Under the pieces are notes generated by a model that did no database searches, had not been told where the DNA came from, and saw only the letters and a list, made by a program, of their open reading frames with translations. From Hoeflea phototrophica DFL-43 (lineage in GTDB: Bacteria > Pseudomonadota > Alphaproteobacteria > Rhizobiales > Rhizobiaceae): a DNA stretch of 64,000 nt. A program made the position numbers and the translations under genes. The stretch covers positions 638,461-702,460 of the forward strand of contig NZ_CM002917.1 of NCBI RefSeq assembly GCF_000154705.2. Reading direction: 5' to 3'. The first letter of the stretch is position 1, and each line of letters opens with the position of its first letter. Below are positions 16,320 through 26,326 of the stretch, piece after piece.

Positions 16320-17897
16320 CTAAACCGGAAAGTCAGGCAATTTGGCGATAGCCTTCATCTTGGCTATCACCGTCACGTCGCCATAGTCGTCGCTAGCTGT
16401 TCGCCCGGCGTGGCCGGTAATGGCGTCGAGGATTCGAGTGTCGATTTCAACTTCGCGGCCTGTTGTTTTAAGGGCGTGACGCCAACCGTGGTTCGGTTGA
16501 ACTTCATCAGGAACAAGATTCTCTTTCTGCAGCCATTTCGCAATTCGTCCCGATACCGTATTCGCGGGGTCTGCAGTTCGCTTACCCTTCATCGGCGGGT
16601 AGAACAGGGGCCCGTCCGGCGAGGCATCAACGAAATTGAGAAAGCCCTTTTCGACAATCTGCTTGTGCAGTGGCACGTCGCGATATTTGCGGGTCTTGAC
16701 TGTCCCGGCGTCCGGCGTGATCCGTATTACGGGAATGTCGCCTTCCATCCTCACGTCGCTTTTTCGCAATTGCGTGATTTCTGAAATCCGCGCGCCGGTG
16801 AGGGCGCATATGAGCGGTGCCCACTTCTTGGCTGCGCTGGTCTGCGGTTTCTCTTCAGTCTGCGGATTGCCGGTCTGTTTCGGCACATAGGCGAGAGTGA
16901 ATTTCAAGATCGCGGTAGCTTCTTCGCGGGTGAAGCCCTTCGGTCGGTTCTGCACCTTCTGCGCAACGCGTAGCTTGACGGCGCTGGCAGGGTTCTCGGA
17001 CAGTTCGTCATTCGACACGGCCCAATTGAAGACGGCATTCACTGCGGCCAGGTAAACGTTTTTGACGGTCCGGGGCGAAAGCGTTTTCATCTTCGCATCC
17101 TTCCATTCAAGGATGGTCTTTTTCGTGATCTTGCGAGCGTTCGTTGTCCGGGTGAAAGCGATCAGGTCTTCGATTACCGGACGCCAGCGTTTCTCTGTTG
17201 CGGTGCCTTTTCCGTTGGCCTGGAGTTCGGCGATGTATCGCTTGAACAGGTCGCGAACCATAACCGGCGGTGCTTCCTCTTTCTCTTGTTCCGGTTCGAC
17301 GCTCGCAAGCAGGGGGTGTTTTGGCTGGCCGCTAAAGTCGCCTTCGTCGCGCTCTGCCACGCGGGCAAGCGCCTCTAATTCTGAGACGCACATGGCTCGG
17401 GCCAGTGTGCGCCACTCTGCGCTTCCCTTGACGACACTTGTGTTGCCTAGACGGCGATAGCGATCAATCCGCTTTCCGATAAGCGTTTCAAGCTGATCGT
17501 CGGAGAGCCGTCCTGCGATGCCATCGCGCAACAGTTCGACTAGCCGGTCATCGACAAAGCCCATGGCATGGCGATTATCCATGTTGCGAAGTTCGGTGTC
17601 GAAGGCGAGGCGGTCGTTGTAGTTACGATAGGCGATCTGTTCGACGGGAAGGGGGTAGCGACCGGGTTCAACGGGTGCGCCGGTTGCGATCTGCGCTTCG
17701 CGTTCAGCTCGCGCGATCTGACCTTGAAGGACCGCGACGGCAGGGTGAAGCTTCGCGAGGGCAACACGACGGTCAGCACCGAGCGCTTCACGGAGTTCAG
17801 TCTTGTTGTTGAGGAATGGTCGAAGCTCTTTCGGGATCACAAGCCGGGCAAAATAGCGGCCATCGCGGTTGAGCAAATATCTGGGCTGACGAGTCAT
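16320..17897 (-). CDS. int: Tyrosine recombinase, island 1 integrase
   Basis: 525 residues from the ATG at 17897. The N-terminal segment (MTRQPRYLLNRDGRYFARLVIP) matches the DUF6538-type start of many alphaproteobacterial integrases. A SAM-like core-binding domain precedes the catalytic domain, which has the first Arg in ALTGARISEI (near 365), a Lys in KTRKYRDVP, HGWRHALK (near 469), GHAGR and the tyrosine in ASDDYGDV (near 503). All catalytic residues are present. It lies 93 bases from tRNA-Thr, its target. The start codon and ribosome-binding site follow a perfect inverted repeat. Confidence 0.93.
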   Translation of the reverse strand: MTRQPRYLLNRDGRYFARLVIPKELRPFLNNKTELREALGADRRVALAKLHPAVAVLQGQIARAEREAQIATGAPVEPGRYPLPVEQIAYRNYNDRLAFDTELRNMDNRHAMGFVDDRLVELLRDGIAGRLSDDQLETLIGKRIDRYRRLGNTSVVKGSAEWRTLARAMCVSELEALARVAERDEGDFSGQPKHPLLASVEPEQEKEEAPPVMVRDLFKRYIAELQANGKGTATEKRWRPVIEDLIAFTRTTNARKITKKTILEWKDAKMKTLSPRTVKNVYLAAVNAVFNWAVSNDELSENPASAVKLRVAQKVQNRPKGFTREEATAILKFTLAYVPKQTGNPQTEEKPQTSAAKKWAPLICALTGARISEITQLRKSDVRMEGDIPVIRITPDAGTVKTRKYRDVPLHKQIVEKGFLNFVDASPDGPLFYPPMKGKRTADPANTVSGRIAKWLQKENLVPDEVQPNHGWRHALKTTGREVEIDTRILDAITGHAGRTASDDYGDVTVIAKMKAIAKLPDFPV

Positions 17898-17900
17898 ATG

Positions 17901-17939
17901 CAATCTTCCGTTTGTAACGAACTTTGTAACGGAAGATTG
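17901..17939 (-). promoter_or_regulatory. Inverted repeat overlapping the int ribosome-binding site
   Basis: CAATCTTCCGTT (17901-17912) and AACGGAAGATTG (17928-17939) form a perfect 12-bp stem around a 15-base loop, three bases upstream of the int ATG. The GGAAG likely to act as ribosome-binding site lies in the arm, so the folded mRNA would hide it. The loop repeats the motif GTAAC, so arm-site or operator binding is the alternative. Confidence 0.6.
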
Positions 17940-17989
17940 GACAGAAAGCCTTTTATTGCAAGGCCTTGAATGATTTCAATAGGATAACG

Positions 17990-18064
<75 letters not shown>

Positions 18065-18303
18065 CCTGATCTTCAGTCCACTTTCGGCTCTGGGGTGGCC
18101 GATTGGGGTTCGGGGGACGCTTTCGATCTCGCCGAAGGCCTCCAAACTGCTGAAGCGGCCCGCTATTGCCATAGGTTTTGCATCAGTGCAAGCACAAACG
18201 GGCAATTGTTCAACCGAGTTTGAAATTGGCGCGGCACGGGCCAGCAAGGCGATCTGTTGGCGGCCTTCACCTGCGGCTTCATTTGCGCTATTTCGCTTCC
18301 ATC

Positions 18304-18498
18304 ATGACCGGTGACACGCCCTCGACCAGGAAAACCGAAGCCCAACGTCAGGCAGAGCGCAAGGCGCAACGCCTGGCCGAGCAGCTTCGCGCCAATCTCC
18401 AGCGGCGCAAAGCCCAGCACCGCGCCCGCCGGGAGGGAGAGGCTGACGAGACCGATGGCCTGCCGGTAGTCACGGATGATCCCAAATCTGCGGATTAA
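18304..18498 (+). CDS. Small basic hypothetical protein
   Basis: 64 residues dominated by a charged helix (EAQRQAERKAQRLAEQLRANLQRRKAQHRARR). It begins at the ATG of MTGDTPSTRK and lies 119 bases before murA. Small proteins with this composition occur upstream of murA in related Rhizobiales as I remember it, but I know no function. The 239 bases between tRNA-Thr and this gene show nothing else. Confidence 0.6.
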   Translation: MTGDTPSTRKTEAQRQAERKAQRLAEQLRANLQRRKAQHRARREGEADETDGLPVVTDDPKSAD

Positions 18499-18617
18499 CC
18501 GGACCTGCGTCCTCTTGTTGCCGCATTCTTTGAGATGGTCTAAACACCGCGCAGGAATTTCTCAGGACCTGCCTGCACCCTCGATGCAGGCCCGGATCAA
18601 AACCCCAAGAGGACAGC

Positions 18618-19907
18618 ATGGATCGCATCAGGATCGTTGGCGGAAACCCGCTCAATGGCGTTATTCCGATTTCCGGCGCGAAAAACGCGGCTCTGCCGCT
18701 GATGATCGCCTCGCTCTTGACCGACGACACGTTGACTTTGGAAAATCTTCCGCATCTGGCCGATGTCGAGCAGCTGCAGCGGATTCTCGGCAATCATGGT
18801 GTGGACATCAGCGTTGTCGGCCGGCGCGAACGCCAGGGTGAAGCCTACGCCAGAACGGTTCATTTCACTGCCCGCACCATTGTCGACACCACCGCACCGT
18901 ATGAGCTGGTCTCGAAGATGCGCGCCAGCTTCTGGGTGATTGGGCCGTTGCTTGCCCGCATGGGTGAAGCACGGGTTTCATTGCCCGGCGGCTGTGCCAT
19001 CGGCACCCGCCCGGTCGATCTCTTTATCGACGGGCTTGAACATCTGGGCGCCGAGATCGAGATCGAGAACGGCTACATCAACGCCCGTGCGCCCAGGGGT
19101 CTGATCGGCGGACGCTACGTGTTTCCCAAGGTCTCGGTCGGCGCCACCCATGTTTTGATGATGGCCGCGACGCTCGCCAAGGGCCAGACCGTGATCGAGA
19201 ATGCCGCACAGGAGCCCGAGGTCGCCGATCTGGCCAAATGCCTGATCGCCATGGGCGCGAAAATCTCGGGCGCGGGGACGTCGACCCTGGTGATTGACGG
19301 CGTGGCGTCTTTGTCCGGTGCACGCCACAAGGTGCTGCCGGACCGCATCGAGACCGGAACCTATGCGATGGCCGTGGCCATGACCGGCGGCGACGTGCTG
19401 TTGGAAAACACCTCGATGGATCTTCTCCAGAATGCGCTGCTGGCAGTCAGCCGCGCCGGTGTCGAGATCTCGCCGGAAGGCGATGGCATCCGCGTCAGGC
19501 GCAACGGCGGTGATATATTGCCGGTCGATGTGACCACCGATCCGTTCCCGGGGTTCCCGACCGATCTGCAGGCGCAATTCATGGGTCTGATGACTCGTGC
19601 CAACGGTGTGTCGCACATCACTGAAACGATCTTCGAAAACCGCTTCATGCATGTGCAGGAGCTCGCCCGCCTCGGTGCCAGGATATCGCTGTCGGGTCAG
19701 ACGGCAACGGTGACAGGCGTCCCCACGCTGCACGGCGCACCCGTGATGGCGACGGACCTGCGCGCGTCGGTGTCTCTGGTGATCGCCGGGCTTGCGGCGG
19801 AAGGCGAAACCACCGTCAACCGGGTCTATCACCTCGATCGCGGTTTCGAGCGGCTCGAGGAGAAGCTCACCAATTGCGGCGCGGTGGTCGAACGCATCAG
19901 CGGCTGA
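18618..19907 (+). CDS. murA: UDP-N-acetylglucosamine 1-carboxyvinyltransferase
   Basis: 429 residues, normal for MurA, which transfers enolpyruvate from PEP to UDP-GlcNAc, the first committed step of peptidoglycan synthesis in the cytoplasm. The N-terminal [20 protein letters not shown] is diagnostic. [13 protein letters not shown] supplies the catalytic, fosfomycin-sensitive Cys (residue 126). Later [14 protein letters not shown] and [11 protein letters not shown] segments match the family. AAGAGGA precedes the ATG. It heads the run of housekeeping genes to yacG. Confidence 0.97.
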   Translation: MDRIRIVGGNPLNGVIPISGAKNAALPLMIASLLTDDTLTLENLPHLADVEQLQRILGNHGVDISVVGRRERQGEAYARTVHFTARTIVDTTAPYELVSKMRASFWVIGPLLARMGEARVSLPGGCAIGTRPVDLFIDGLEHLGAEIEIENGYINARAPRGLIGGRYVFPKVSVGATHVLMMAATLAKGQTVIENAAQEPEVADLAKCLIAMGAKISGAGTSTLVIDGVASLSGARHKVLPDRIETGTYAMAVAMTGGDVLLENTSMDLLQNALLAVSRAGVEISPEGDGIRVRRNGGDILPVDVTTDPFPGFPTDLQAQFMGLMTRANGVSHITETIFENRFMHVQELARLGARISLSGQTATVTGVPTLHGAPVMATDLRASVSLVIAGLAAEGETTVNRVYHLDRGFERLEEKLTNCGAVVERISG

Positions 19908-20027
19908 TCGGGCAGCAATCGCCAGCTGCCTCTTTCGCCGCATTGCGCATTGGCCCGGCCATACTTACTTTGCAATGCAACAGGCGATGATGCCTGAAGG
20001 CCGAAAACAGCACATTCCGAGGATAAA

Positions 20028-20462
20028 ATGGACAGTCTTAAACTGATCGCGCTTGACGAAACGGATCTGGCTGTCATTTCCGCCTGTCTGCAGGACGCCG
20101 TTTTCAAAACCGGTGACACCGCATTCCATGGCAAGGATCGCAGCTTCACGCTCGAGGCCAACCGCTTCGTCTGGGAAGAGCGCTCCGGCAAGACATTCGA
20201 GCGGCGGCGCGCGGTTCTGGTGATGAAGCAGGTGGGGTCGGTCCGCTCACGCGGGGTTGATCTCAAGGACACAGACACGGTGCATTCGCTGCTCGCGGTG
20301 CGCTTTGTCCCGGGAGCGGAAGCACCGGCGGGCGCGATCGAGCTGGTGTTGTCCGGCGGGGCGGCGATCCAGCTCGAGGTTGATTGTATCGAAGTGCAAC
20401 TCGCCGATGTCGGCGGCGGGTGGGAAACCAAGTTCCGGCCGCGCCACCCGGTCAGCGGCTGA
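20028..20462 (+). CDS. DUF2948 family protein
   Basis: 144 residues, beginning MDSLKLIALDETDLAVISACLQDAV, followed by RFVWEERS and a SVRSRGVDL segment. This is the DUF2948 pattern, conserved in Rhizobiales directly between murA and hisD. Function is unknown. The close spacing to hisD (33 bases) indicates co-transcription. Confidence 0.88.
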   Translation: MDSLKLIALDETDLAVISACLQDAVFKTGDTAFHGKDRSFTLEANRFVWEERSGKTFERRRAVLVMKQVGSVRSRGVDLKDTDTVHSLLAVRFVPGAEAPAGAIELVLSGGAAIQLEVDCIEVQLADVGGGWETKFRPRHPVSG

Positions 20463-20495
20463 GACCATCAAGACCGGAATTGAAGGGGCAGGACA

Positions 20496-21800
20496 GTGGT
20501 ATTGAGGCTAGATTACCGGCAGGCGGATTTCGAGACCCGTTTTGCCGCATTCCTGACCACCAAGCGCGAGGTTTCCGAGGACGTCGAGACAGATGTGCGC
20601 GCCATCATCAAGGAGGTCCGCGCGCGTGGGGACGAGGCATTGCACGAGTTCAGCCTGCGCTTTGACGGGCTCGACACACGCGCAACGGGCCTTGCTGTTC
20701 GGTCCGAAGAGATTGACGCCGCTTTTTCGGCGACCGACCCGGATGTGATCGCCGCGCTGCAGCTCGCCCATGACCGCATCTCAAGCCACCATGCAAGGCA
20801 GATGCCGCGCGATGACCGCTACACCGATGCGCTCGGCGTCGAGCTGGGCTCCCGCTGGACGGCGATCGAGGCGGTCGGCCTTTATGTGCCCGGAGGCACC
20901 GCCAGCTATCCGAGCTCGGTGCTGATGAATGCGGTCCCGGCCAAGGTGGCCGGTGTCGAACGCATCGTCATGGTGGTGCCGGCCCGCGACGGTGCACTCA
21001 ACCCGGTGGTGCTGGCAGCTGCAAAGATTGCCGGTGTCACCGAAATCTACCGCATCGGTGGCGCCCAGGCGATTGCAGCCCTTGCCTATGGCACTCAAAC
21101 CATCAAGCCCGTGGCCAAGATCATGGGCCCTGGCAACGCATGGGTGGCCGCTGCAAAGCGCCAGGTCTTTGGCACCGTTGGCATCGACATGATCGCCGGA
21201 CCTTCCGAGGTTCTTGTGATGGCGGATCCGGACAACAACCCGGACTGGATCGCAGCGGATCTCCTGGCTCAGTCGGAGCACGACATCGGTGCGCAATCGA
21301 TCCTGATGACCACTGACGAAGCCTTTGGCGACGCCGTCGTGGAGGCCGTCGAGCGCCAGCTTTCAACGCTGAGCCGGGCGGACACTGCGCGCAAGAGCTG
21401 GGCCGATTTCGGCGCGGTCATCCTGGTCCCGGACTGGGATACCTCGATCCCGCTGGCCGACCGCATCGCTGCCGAACATCTCGAGATCGCCACGCTGAAC
21501 GCCGAAGAACTTGCCGGGCGCATTCGCAATGCCGGCGCGATTTTCATCGGTGCCCACACGCCCGAAGTGATCGGCGATTATGTCGGCGGATCCAACCATG
21601 TGCTTCCCACCGCACGCTCGGCGCGGTTTTCCTCCGGCCTCTCGGTGCTCGACTATGTCAAGCGCACATCGGTGCTCAAGCTCGGGCCGGAGCAGTTGCA
21701 GTCCCTGGGTTCGGCTGCCATAACATTGGCGCGCGCCGAAGGGCTTGATGCCCATGCGCGCTCGGTATCGATACGGATGAATCGCCGGGAGGGGAGTTAA
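20496..21800 (+). CDS. hisD: Histidinol dehydrogenase
   Basis: 434 residues. HisD makes the two NAD-dependent oxidations of L-histidinol to L-histidine in the cytoplasm, with a zinc ion. Family signatures are all visible: [53 protein letters not shown] and GGSNHVLPT. The start is GTG at 20496, preceded by AGGGGCAGGA. It is followed after 8 bases by the UPF0262 gene. Confidence 0.97.
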   Translation: MVLRLDYRQADFETRFAAFLTTKREVSEDVETDVRAIIKEVRARGDEALHEFSLRFDGLDTRATGLAVRSEEIDAAFSATDPDVIAALQLAHDRISSHHARQMPRDDRYTDALGVELGSRWTAIEAVGLYVPGGTASYPSSVLMNAVPAKVAGVERIVMVVPARDGALNPVVLAAAKIAGVTEIYRIGGAQAIAALAYGTQTIKPVAKIMGPGNAWVAAAKRQVFGTVGIDMIAGPSEVLVMADPDNNPDWIAADLLAQSEHDIGAQSILMTTDEAFGDAVVEAVERQLSTLSRADTARKSWADFGAVILVPDWDTSIPLADRIAAEHLEIATLNAEELAGRIRNAGAIFIGAHTPEVIGDYVGGSNHVLPTARSARFSSGLSVLDYVKRTSVLKLGPEQLQSLGSAAITLARAEGLDAHARSVSIRMNRREGS

Positions 21801-21808
21801 CAGGGCGC

Positions 21809-22285
21809 ATGACCACGGCGGACACGCAAAGGCTCTCGGACGTCGTTCTCGACGAGACTATCGGGCGTGCGACGCCCGATGTGGAGCATGAGCGCGCTGT
21901 CGCCATCTTCGACCTGATCGAGGAGAACAGCTTTGAGCCGGTGGGTCATGACAAGGGCCCTTACAAGCTCAAACTGTCGCTTGTTGATTCAAAACTGGTG
22001 TTCTCTATTTCCAGTCAGGGTGACGAGGCAATCGCCACGCACATTCTCTCGCTGACGCCGTTCCGGCGCATCGTGAAGGACTACTTCATGATCTGCGAGA
22101 GCTACTATGAGGCGATCCGTTCTTCGACGCCGAGCCAGATCGAGGCCATCGATATGGGGCGGCGCGGGATCCACAATGAAGGATCCCAGACCTTGATGGA
22201 CAGGCTGGAGGGAAAGATCAAAATGGATTTCGACACCGCGCGGCGGCTGTTCACGCTGGTCTGCGTGCTGCACTGGCGCGGCTAG
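21809..22285 (+). CDS. UPF0262 family protein
   Basis: 158 residues matching UPF0262, an alphaproteobacterial family of unknown function that is usually beside hisD. Recognisable parts are [38 protein letters not shown] and [10 protein letters not shown]. It is tightly linked to hisD (8 bases) and to the phosphatase-like gene (3 bases), so all three probably share one mRNA. Confidence 0.9.
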   Translation: MTTADTQRLSDVVLDETIGRATPDVEHERAVAIFDLIEENSFEPVGHDKGPYKLKLSLVDSKLVFSISSQGDEAIATHILSLTPFRRIVKDYFMICESYYEAIRSSTPSQIEAIDMGRRGIHNEGSQTLMDRLEGKIKMDFDTARRLFTLVCVLHWRG

Positions 22286-22288
22286 AGC

Positions 22289-22744
22289 GTGGCGGGCCCG
22301 GCCTCTGTCTCCGGCAACAGCGCACCCGGCGCGGTGCTGTTCGTGTGCGGCATGAACGCCATTCGCTCGCCCATGGCCGAAGCCATTGCCCGATCGCTGC
22401 TCCCGCCGGGCACCTATGTCGCCTCGGCCGGTGTCAGGCCCGGTGAGCGCGATCCCTTTGTCGACACCGTGCTTGACGAGATCGGTTTGAGTCTGGGCAA
22501 CCGCCAGCCGCAAACGCTTGATGAGCTGGAAGACGATTACTTCGACCTGATCGTCACTCTGGCGCCCGAGGCCCATCACCAGGCGTTGGAACTCACCCGC
22601 AGCAACGCCGTTGACGTGGTCTACTGGCCGACGCCGGACCCGACTGTCGCCACGGGCACCCGCGAGCGCATACTTGACGCCTATCGCGAGGTGCGCGACA
22701 TGCTCATGAACAAGATCCGGCAGCGACTGGCCGGACCAGGCTGA
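22289..22744 (+). CDS. Low-molecular-weight protein-tyrosine-phosphatase-like protein
   Basis: 151 residues with the LMW-PTP/arsenate reductase P-loop VLFVCGMNAIRSP, CX5R from Cys20 to Arg26. The general-acid region is WPTPDPTV near residue 110. The start is GTG 22289, three bases after the UPF0262 stop. Substrate is unknown. Many rhizobia carry this gene at the same position, and annotations vary between arsenate reductase and tyrosine phosphatase; the motif alone does not decide. Confidence 0.88.
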   Translation: MAGPASVSGNSAPGAVLFVCGMNAIRSPMAEAIARSLLPPGTYVASAGVRPGERDPFVDTVLDEIGLSLGNRQPQTLDELEDDYFDLIVTLAPEAHHQALELTRSNAVDVVYWPTPDPTVATGTRERILDAYREVRDMLMNKIRQRLAGPG

Positions 22745-22855
22745 ACTGCATTCAATCTATTGTGTTCACAAATCCGGAGTCTTTGTGTAGGTTCCGGCAA
22801 AATTCGGGGCCTGTGCATTCTGCGCCGCCCTATTTGAAAGAAAGACAGACACTGA

Positions 22856-23074
22856 ATGGCGAAAGAAGAAGTCCTTGAATTTCCCGGCGTGGTCACTGAA
22901 CTGCTGCCGAATGCAACCTTTAGGGTCAAGCTCGAGAACGAGCATGAAATCATCGCGCACACTGCGGGACGGATGCGCAAGAACCGTATCCGCGTGCTGG
23001 CCGGTGACAAGGTGCTCGTCGAGATGACGCCTTACGACCTGACCAAGGGCCGCATCACCTATCGCTTCAAGTAG
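22856..23074 (+). CDS. infA: Translation initiation factor IF-1
   Basis: 72 residues, the exact family length: [22 protein letters not shown], a [16 protein letters not shown] segment and the C-terminal GRITYRF. IF-1 is an OB-fold protein that occupies the ribosomal A site during initiation. An untranslated gap of 111 bases upstream can hold its own promoter. Confidence 0.98.
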   Translation: MAKEEVLEFPGVVTELLPNATFRVKLENEHEIIAHTAGRMRKNRIRVLAGDKVLVEMTPYDLTKGRITYRFK

Positions 23075-23095
23075 GCGAGGGTGTGACGCCATCCC

Positions 23096-23716
23096 ATGGT
23101 CCGCTCGCAAAAACTGATCCTAGCCTCCGGTTCGCCGCGCCGGCTTGAGTTGCTTGCCCAGGCCGGCATCACGCCTGACCGGCTGATGCCGATGGACCTC
23201 GACGAGACCCCGCAGCGCTCCGAACATCCGCGCTCGCTGGCGAGAAGGCTGTCACGCGAGAAGGCGGAAGCGGCCCTTGCGGCAACCCGTGACGACCCTG
23301 CCTGGCGCGGCGCCCATATTCTCGCCGCCGACACCGTGGTCGCTGTCGGCCGCCGTATCCTGCCCAAGGCCGAATTGATCGACGAGGCGTCCAACGCGCT
23401 CTACCTGCTTTCGGGCCGCAATCACCGGGTGTTCACCGGCGTTTGCCTTGTCACGCCCGACCGCACCATACGCCAGAAGATCATCGAGACCCGGGTTCGC
23501 TTCAAGCGCCTCTCCAGCACCGAGATCGAGAGCTATCTGGCTTCAGGCGAATGGCGCGGCAAGGCCGGCGGCTATGCCATTCAGGGCCTGGCGGGCAGCT
23601 TCGTGGTCAAGCTTGTCGGCTCCTACACCAATGTCGTTGGCCTGCCGCTTTACGAGAGCGTCGCCCTGCTCACAGGCGAAGGGTATGATGTTCACTTCAA
23701 ATGGCTGGAGGGCTGA
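23096..23716 (+). CDS. maf: Maf-family nucleoside triphosphate pyrophosphatase
   Basis: 206 residues. Begins [19 protein letters not shown], the Maf phosphate-binding signature, with the catalytic Asp in AADTVVAVG, and [25 protein letters not shown], then [11 protein letters not shown]. Maf enzymes hydrolyse nucleoside triphosphates (dTTP/UTP or modified pyrimidines) to monophosphates and are linked to division control. It follows infA by 21 bases and precedes yacG by 1 base, a common Rhizobiales order. Confidence 0.95.
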   Translation: MVRSQKLILASGSPRRLELLAQAGITPDRLMPMDLDETPQRSEHPRSLARRLSREKAEAALAATRDDPAWRGAHILAADTVVAVGRRILPKAELIDEASNALYLLSGRNHRVFTGVCLVTPDRTIRQKIIETRVRFKRLSSTEIESYLASGEWRGKAGGYAIQGLAGSFVVKLVGSYTNVVGLPLYESVALLTGEGYDVHFKWLEG

Positions 23717-23717
23717 G

Positions 23718-23921
23718 ATGGTCGGAGACGCCAAGGTGACCCCGCTTCGCAAGACCCAACCGTGCCCCGAGTGCAAGCGGCCCTCGACCCGCGAGAGCTA
23801 TCCCTTCTGTTCCGAGCGGTGCAGGAATATCGATCTCAACCGCTGGCTGGGAGGAAGCTACGCGATCCCGGTCACCGAGGTCGAGGACAACCATGACGAG
23901 GATTTCGACGACCGCGGCTGA
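23718..23921 (+). CDS. yacG: DNA gyrase inhibitor YacG
   Basis: 67 residues with the YacG zinc ribbon: CPEC near residue 16 and CSERC near 32, followed by RNIDLNRWLGGSYAIPV. YacG binds GyrB and inhibits DNA binding by gyrase. The real start is the ATG at 23718. It ends the murA-yacG host block; 150 bases without a gene precede tRNA-Phe. Confidence 0.92.
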   Translation: MVGDAKVTPLRKTQPCPECKRPSTRESYPFCSERCRNIDLNRWLGGSYAIPVTEVEDNHDEDFDDRG

Positions 23922-24071
23922 GCCGCGCGCAGAGTTTTTGCCCGGCTGTCAAAAAAGCGTCAAAAGGATGCTGGACAGGACCTTTCAAGATGCTATAACG
24001 CGCTCGCTTTCGACGGGAAATTTCCCGCCGGTCAAGCGCCTCGAGGCCGCGGCAGCGCGCTCGGGATCAGT

Positions 24072-24147
24072 GCCCGGATAGCTCAGTTGGTAGAGCAGCG
24101 GATTGAAAATCCGCGTGTCGGTGGTTCAAATCCGCCTCCGGGCACCA
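24072..24147 (+). tRNA. tRNA-Phe (GAA)
   Basis: 76 bases with encoded CCA. Acceptor GCCCGGA/TCCGGGC, D arm GCTCAGTTGGTAGAGC, anticodon stem CGGAT/ATCCG with loop TGAAA reading GAA, T arm GGTGGTTCAAATCCGCC. It is intact and is the target of island 2, whose core GGGCACCA is its last eight bases. Confidence 0.97.
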
Positions 24148-25708
24148 TTTTACACTTTGAGGTGTCAAAACCACTTAAGGCCTTGAAAGGTAAGGTGGTT
24201 TTTGGAGTTCTAAACCCCTCATTTCGGCAGTATGCCAAACCTTCCGAAAACGCCAATCTCAGCGTCAATTTTTGCAAGGCAAGATTGCCGCTTTCCCATA
24301 TTTTACAAGGGCTTGCGAGGAATGTTAGCGCGAGTTCTAAAATCTGGTGTGGGGTGGCCTTGGATTTAGCTCCATTTTGCAGCCGATCCTGAGCTTGCAG
24401 ACGCTCTTTTTCCAGAGATTCGATTTTCCGTTCCAGCGACTTTGCTGTGATGTCGCTATCGATACTCACAAAGCGATCCGTTGCAGCATCAATTTTTTTC
24501 TCAATGGATACGATCTGCTTTCGCAGCTCAGCACGCATGTCTTCCATGCGGGCGTTCTGGTTTGCCCAGGCTTGTTTGACCATGGCCGCAATCATGCGCA
24601 CCACGGGCGCTGCCGGACGCATAGAGGACAGGAGCGCCTCGAAGTCCCCTTCAAGCTGATCGCGCTTGATGGACTTGCCATAGCTGCCACAGGCCTTGTT
24701 GTGGCAGAGATAATAGGCATAGCGCTTGCCCGTGCCGGATTTCGACCAGCATGAGGTGAGCGGCTTCTCACAATCCCCGCATGTTACAAACCCGCGCAGT
24801 GGAAAATCCTCCCGAATGTCTTTGCGGGCAGGCGCATAAGCGGCGGAGTGCCGTCGCGCCTTGATCTTCTCATACGTCTCCAGAGAAATCAGCGGCTCAT
24901 GAAGGGCTTTGCGAAACGGCACATCCCAGATCTTGGATTCCAGATAGCCCGCATAGAGCGGCTGGCTGAGCAAATCCGAAACCACCTGCGGCCTGACTTT
25001 GCCGTTGGGTTTGCGGCGCATGAAGGCAGGCTGGTCTTCCAAAAAGCGCTGGACTTCGGCTTGGATCACGAAACGGCCAGAGGCATACCCTTCAAGCGCT
25101 TCAGTGACGATGGAGGCAACGGGTTCGTCACGCACCAAAAGCCCGCCTTCCGTTCTGCTGCGAATATATTTGTAGCCGATGGGGGCATGGAACGTCCAAT
25201 AGCCCTTCATAAGCCGCGCCCATGAGCGATTGCGCGTGGTTTCTGCGATTTTTTCACGATAGTACTGAGCGCCAAGCGCCTGAATGCCTTCATAGTAGTT
25301 CCCGTCCGCATCACGGGCGTGCTTGAACTTCATGGTCGGGCTTTCGAGCAGCGCGCCGGTTTTGTGGATGGCATCGCGCAAATCAAAAAAGACGCGGACA
25401 TCGCGCGCGAGGCGGCTAATGTCATCAATGATCACGACATAGCGGGTGTCTTTTGGCACTTGCCGTAAAAAGCGCAGCATGTCCTGCACATCCGGGCGGT
25501 CGAGGATTTTGCCCGAGATCGCCTGATCAGAAAAGACTTTGACCACCGGAATACCCAAGTGCCGCGCATATTCGCGGCCTCTGGTTTCCTGGCTATCAAG
25601 GCCCGAAGCCCCAATCATCTGGGAGCGATCCGAGACGCGGGTATAAACAACCGCTTGATAGGTCACGCTGGCATCGCTGTAATCAATATCGTTGTTTTGG
25701 AAATTCAC
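24083..25708 (-). CDS. Large serine recombinase, island 2 integrase
   Basis: 541 residues as integrated. N-terminal resolvase domain with YTRVSDRSQ (nucleophile Ser26) and DDISRLARD; recombinase domain with APIGYKYIRS; zinc ribbon CGDCEKPL...CHNKAC near residue 325; then a long coiled coil. This is the layout of large serine integrases. The C-terminal 18 residues (GGGFEPPTRGF...) are read from antisense tRNA-Phe, so the gene runs through the attachment core into host DNA. In the excised circle the frame would continue for 51 other residues encoded at 55392-55547. Its start overlaps the preceding gene as ATGA. Confidence 0.93.
   Translation of the reverse strand: MNFQNNDIDYSDASVTYQAVVYTRVSDRSQMIGASGLDSQETRGREYARHLGIPVVKVFSDQAISGKILDRPDVQDMLRFLRQVPKDTRYVVIIDDISRLARDVRVFFDLRDAIHKTGALLESPTMKFKHARDADGNYYEGIQALGAQYYREKIAETTRNRSWARLMKGYWTFHAPIGYKYIRSRTEGGLLVRDEPVASIVTEALEGYASGRFVIQAEVQRFLEDQPAFMRRKPNGKVRPQVVSDLLSQPLYAGYLESKIWDVPFRKALHEPLISLETYEKIKARRHSAAYAPARKDIREDFPLRGFVTCGDCEKPLTSCWSKSGTGKRYAYYLCHNKACGSYGKSIKRDQLEGDFEALLSSMRPAAPVVRMIAAMVKQAWANQNARMEDMRAELRKQIVSIEKKIDAATDRFVSIDSDITAKSLERKIESLEKERLQAQDRLQNGAKSKATPHQILELALTFLASPCKIWESGNLALQKLTLRLAFSEGLAYCRNEGFRTPKTTLPFKALSGFDTSKCKMVPGGGFEPPTRGFSIRCSTN
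24140..24147. repeat. Island 2 left attachment core
   Basis: GGGCACCA, the end of tRNA-Phe, repeated at 55548-55555. Short for a random match, but supported by two further facts: outside the right copy the sequence continues CTTTTTTTC, like a natural tRNA terminator, and joining the two ends inside the island restores a long open reading frame. Confidence 0.82.
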
Positions 25709-26145
25709 GTCTCGCTCCTTTCCGATTGCGTATCATTTTGAGTATGGGGTGGCGTGGCTTCGGCTTGATCGGCAATGATCAGTTCTTCGATCAGAACAGG
25801 ATCGATAGCGGCATCATTTTCGAACGTTTCAGAAGCAAAATCGCGCGCAACTGCCTTCAGGGCGCGGAGCGTATCGTCAGTGCGGCGATTATCCTGAACG
25901 CTGGTGATGGGGTGAACCCCAAAACCCAGATCGATGAATTGAACGATAATCGCCCAAAGTGCTTCGATCAATTCGCGCTTTTGAGCCTCCGGGATGTCAT
26001 AGTCATCCAGAAAGCTCTGATAGTACTCGGCATCAATGCCGAGGCTCGGCTTTGCGGGCGCAGGAGCTACGCTGGTCTTTTGTGTTTCGTTTGCCGCCGC
26101 AAAGGTGTCGGCGATGTCTGTGTGCGGTGGTGTCCTTTGTGTCAT
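25705..26145 (-). CDS. Hypothetical protein coupled to the recombinase
   Basis: 146 residues, acidic, with a proline/alanine-rich N-terminus and a central helical domain (EYYQSFLDDYDIPEAQKRELIEALWAIIVQFIDLGFGVHPI). The stop overlaps the recombinase start (ATGA), so they are translated together. I recognise no family. Its position suggests a recombination directionality factor or a partner of the recombinase, but no HTH is evident. The 181 bases upstream (26146-26326) probably hold the operon promoter. Confidence 0.7.
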   Translation of the reverse strand: MTQRTPPHTDIADTFAAANETQKTSVAPAPAKPSLGIDAEYYQSFLDDYDIPEAQKRELIEALWAIIVQFIDLGFGVHPITSVQDNRRTDDTLRALKAVARDFASETFENDAAIDPVLIEELIIADQAEATPPHTQNDTQSERSET

Positions 26146-26326
26146 GGTTTGGGTATCTTTCCGTTTTTAATTGTCAGCTTGAATCCATGGGCTCATCTCT
26201 CCTTTCCTTGAGTGAGGGGCGGTTTTTGCTGCATGTCTGAGATGATCCCAGAATAGCAAAACCGCTTATCCTCATTCAAAGCTTTCGTGGTTTTCCGCGC
26301 GCCCAAAGCGTGGATAACCTTGAAGG

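Noticed and set aside
24087..24392. Plus-strand frame running through tRNA-Phe
   Set aside because: It is a translation of the tRNA and of the strand opposite the recombinase.
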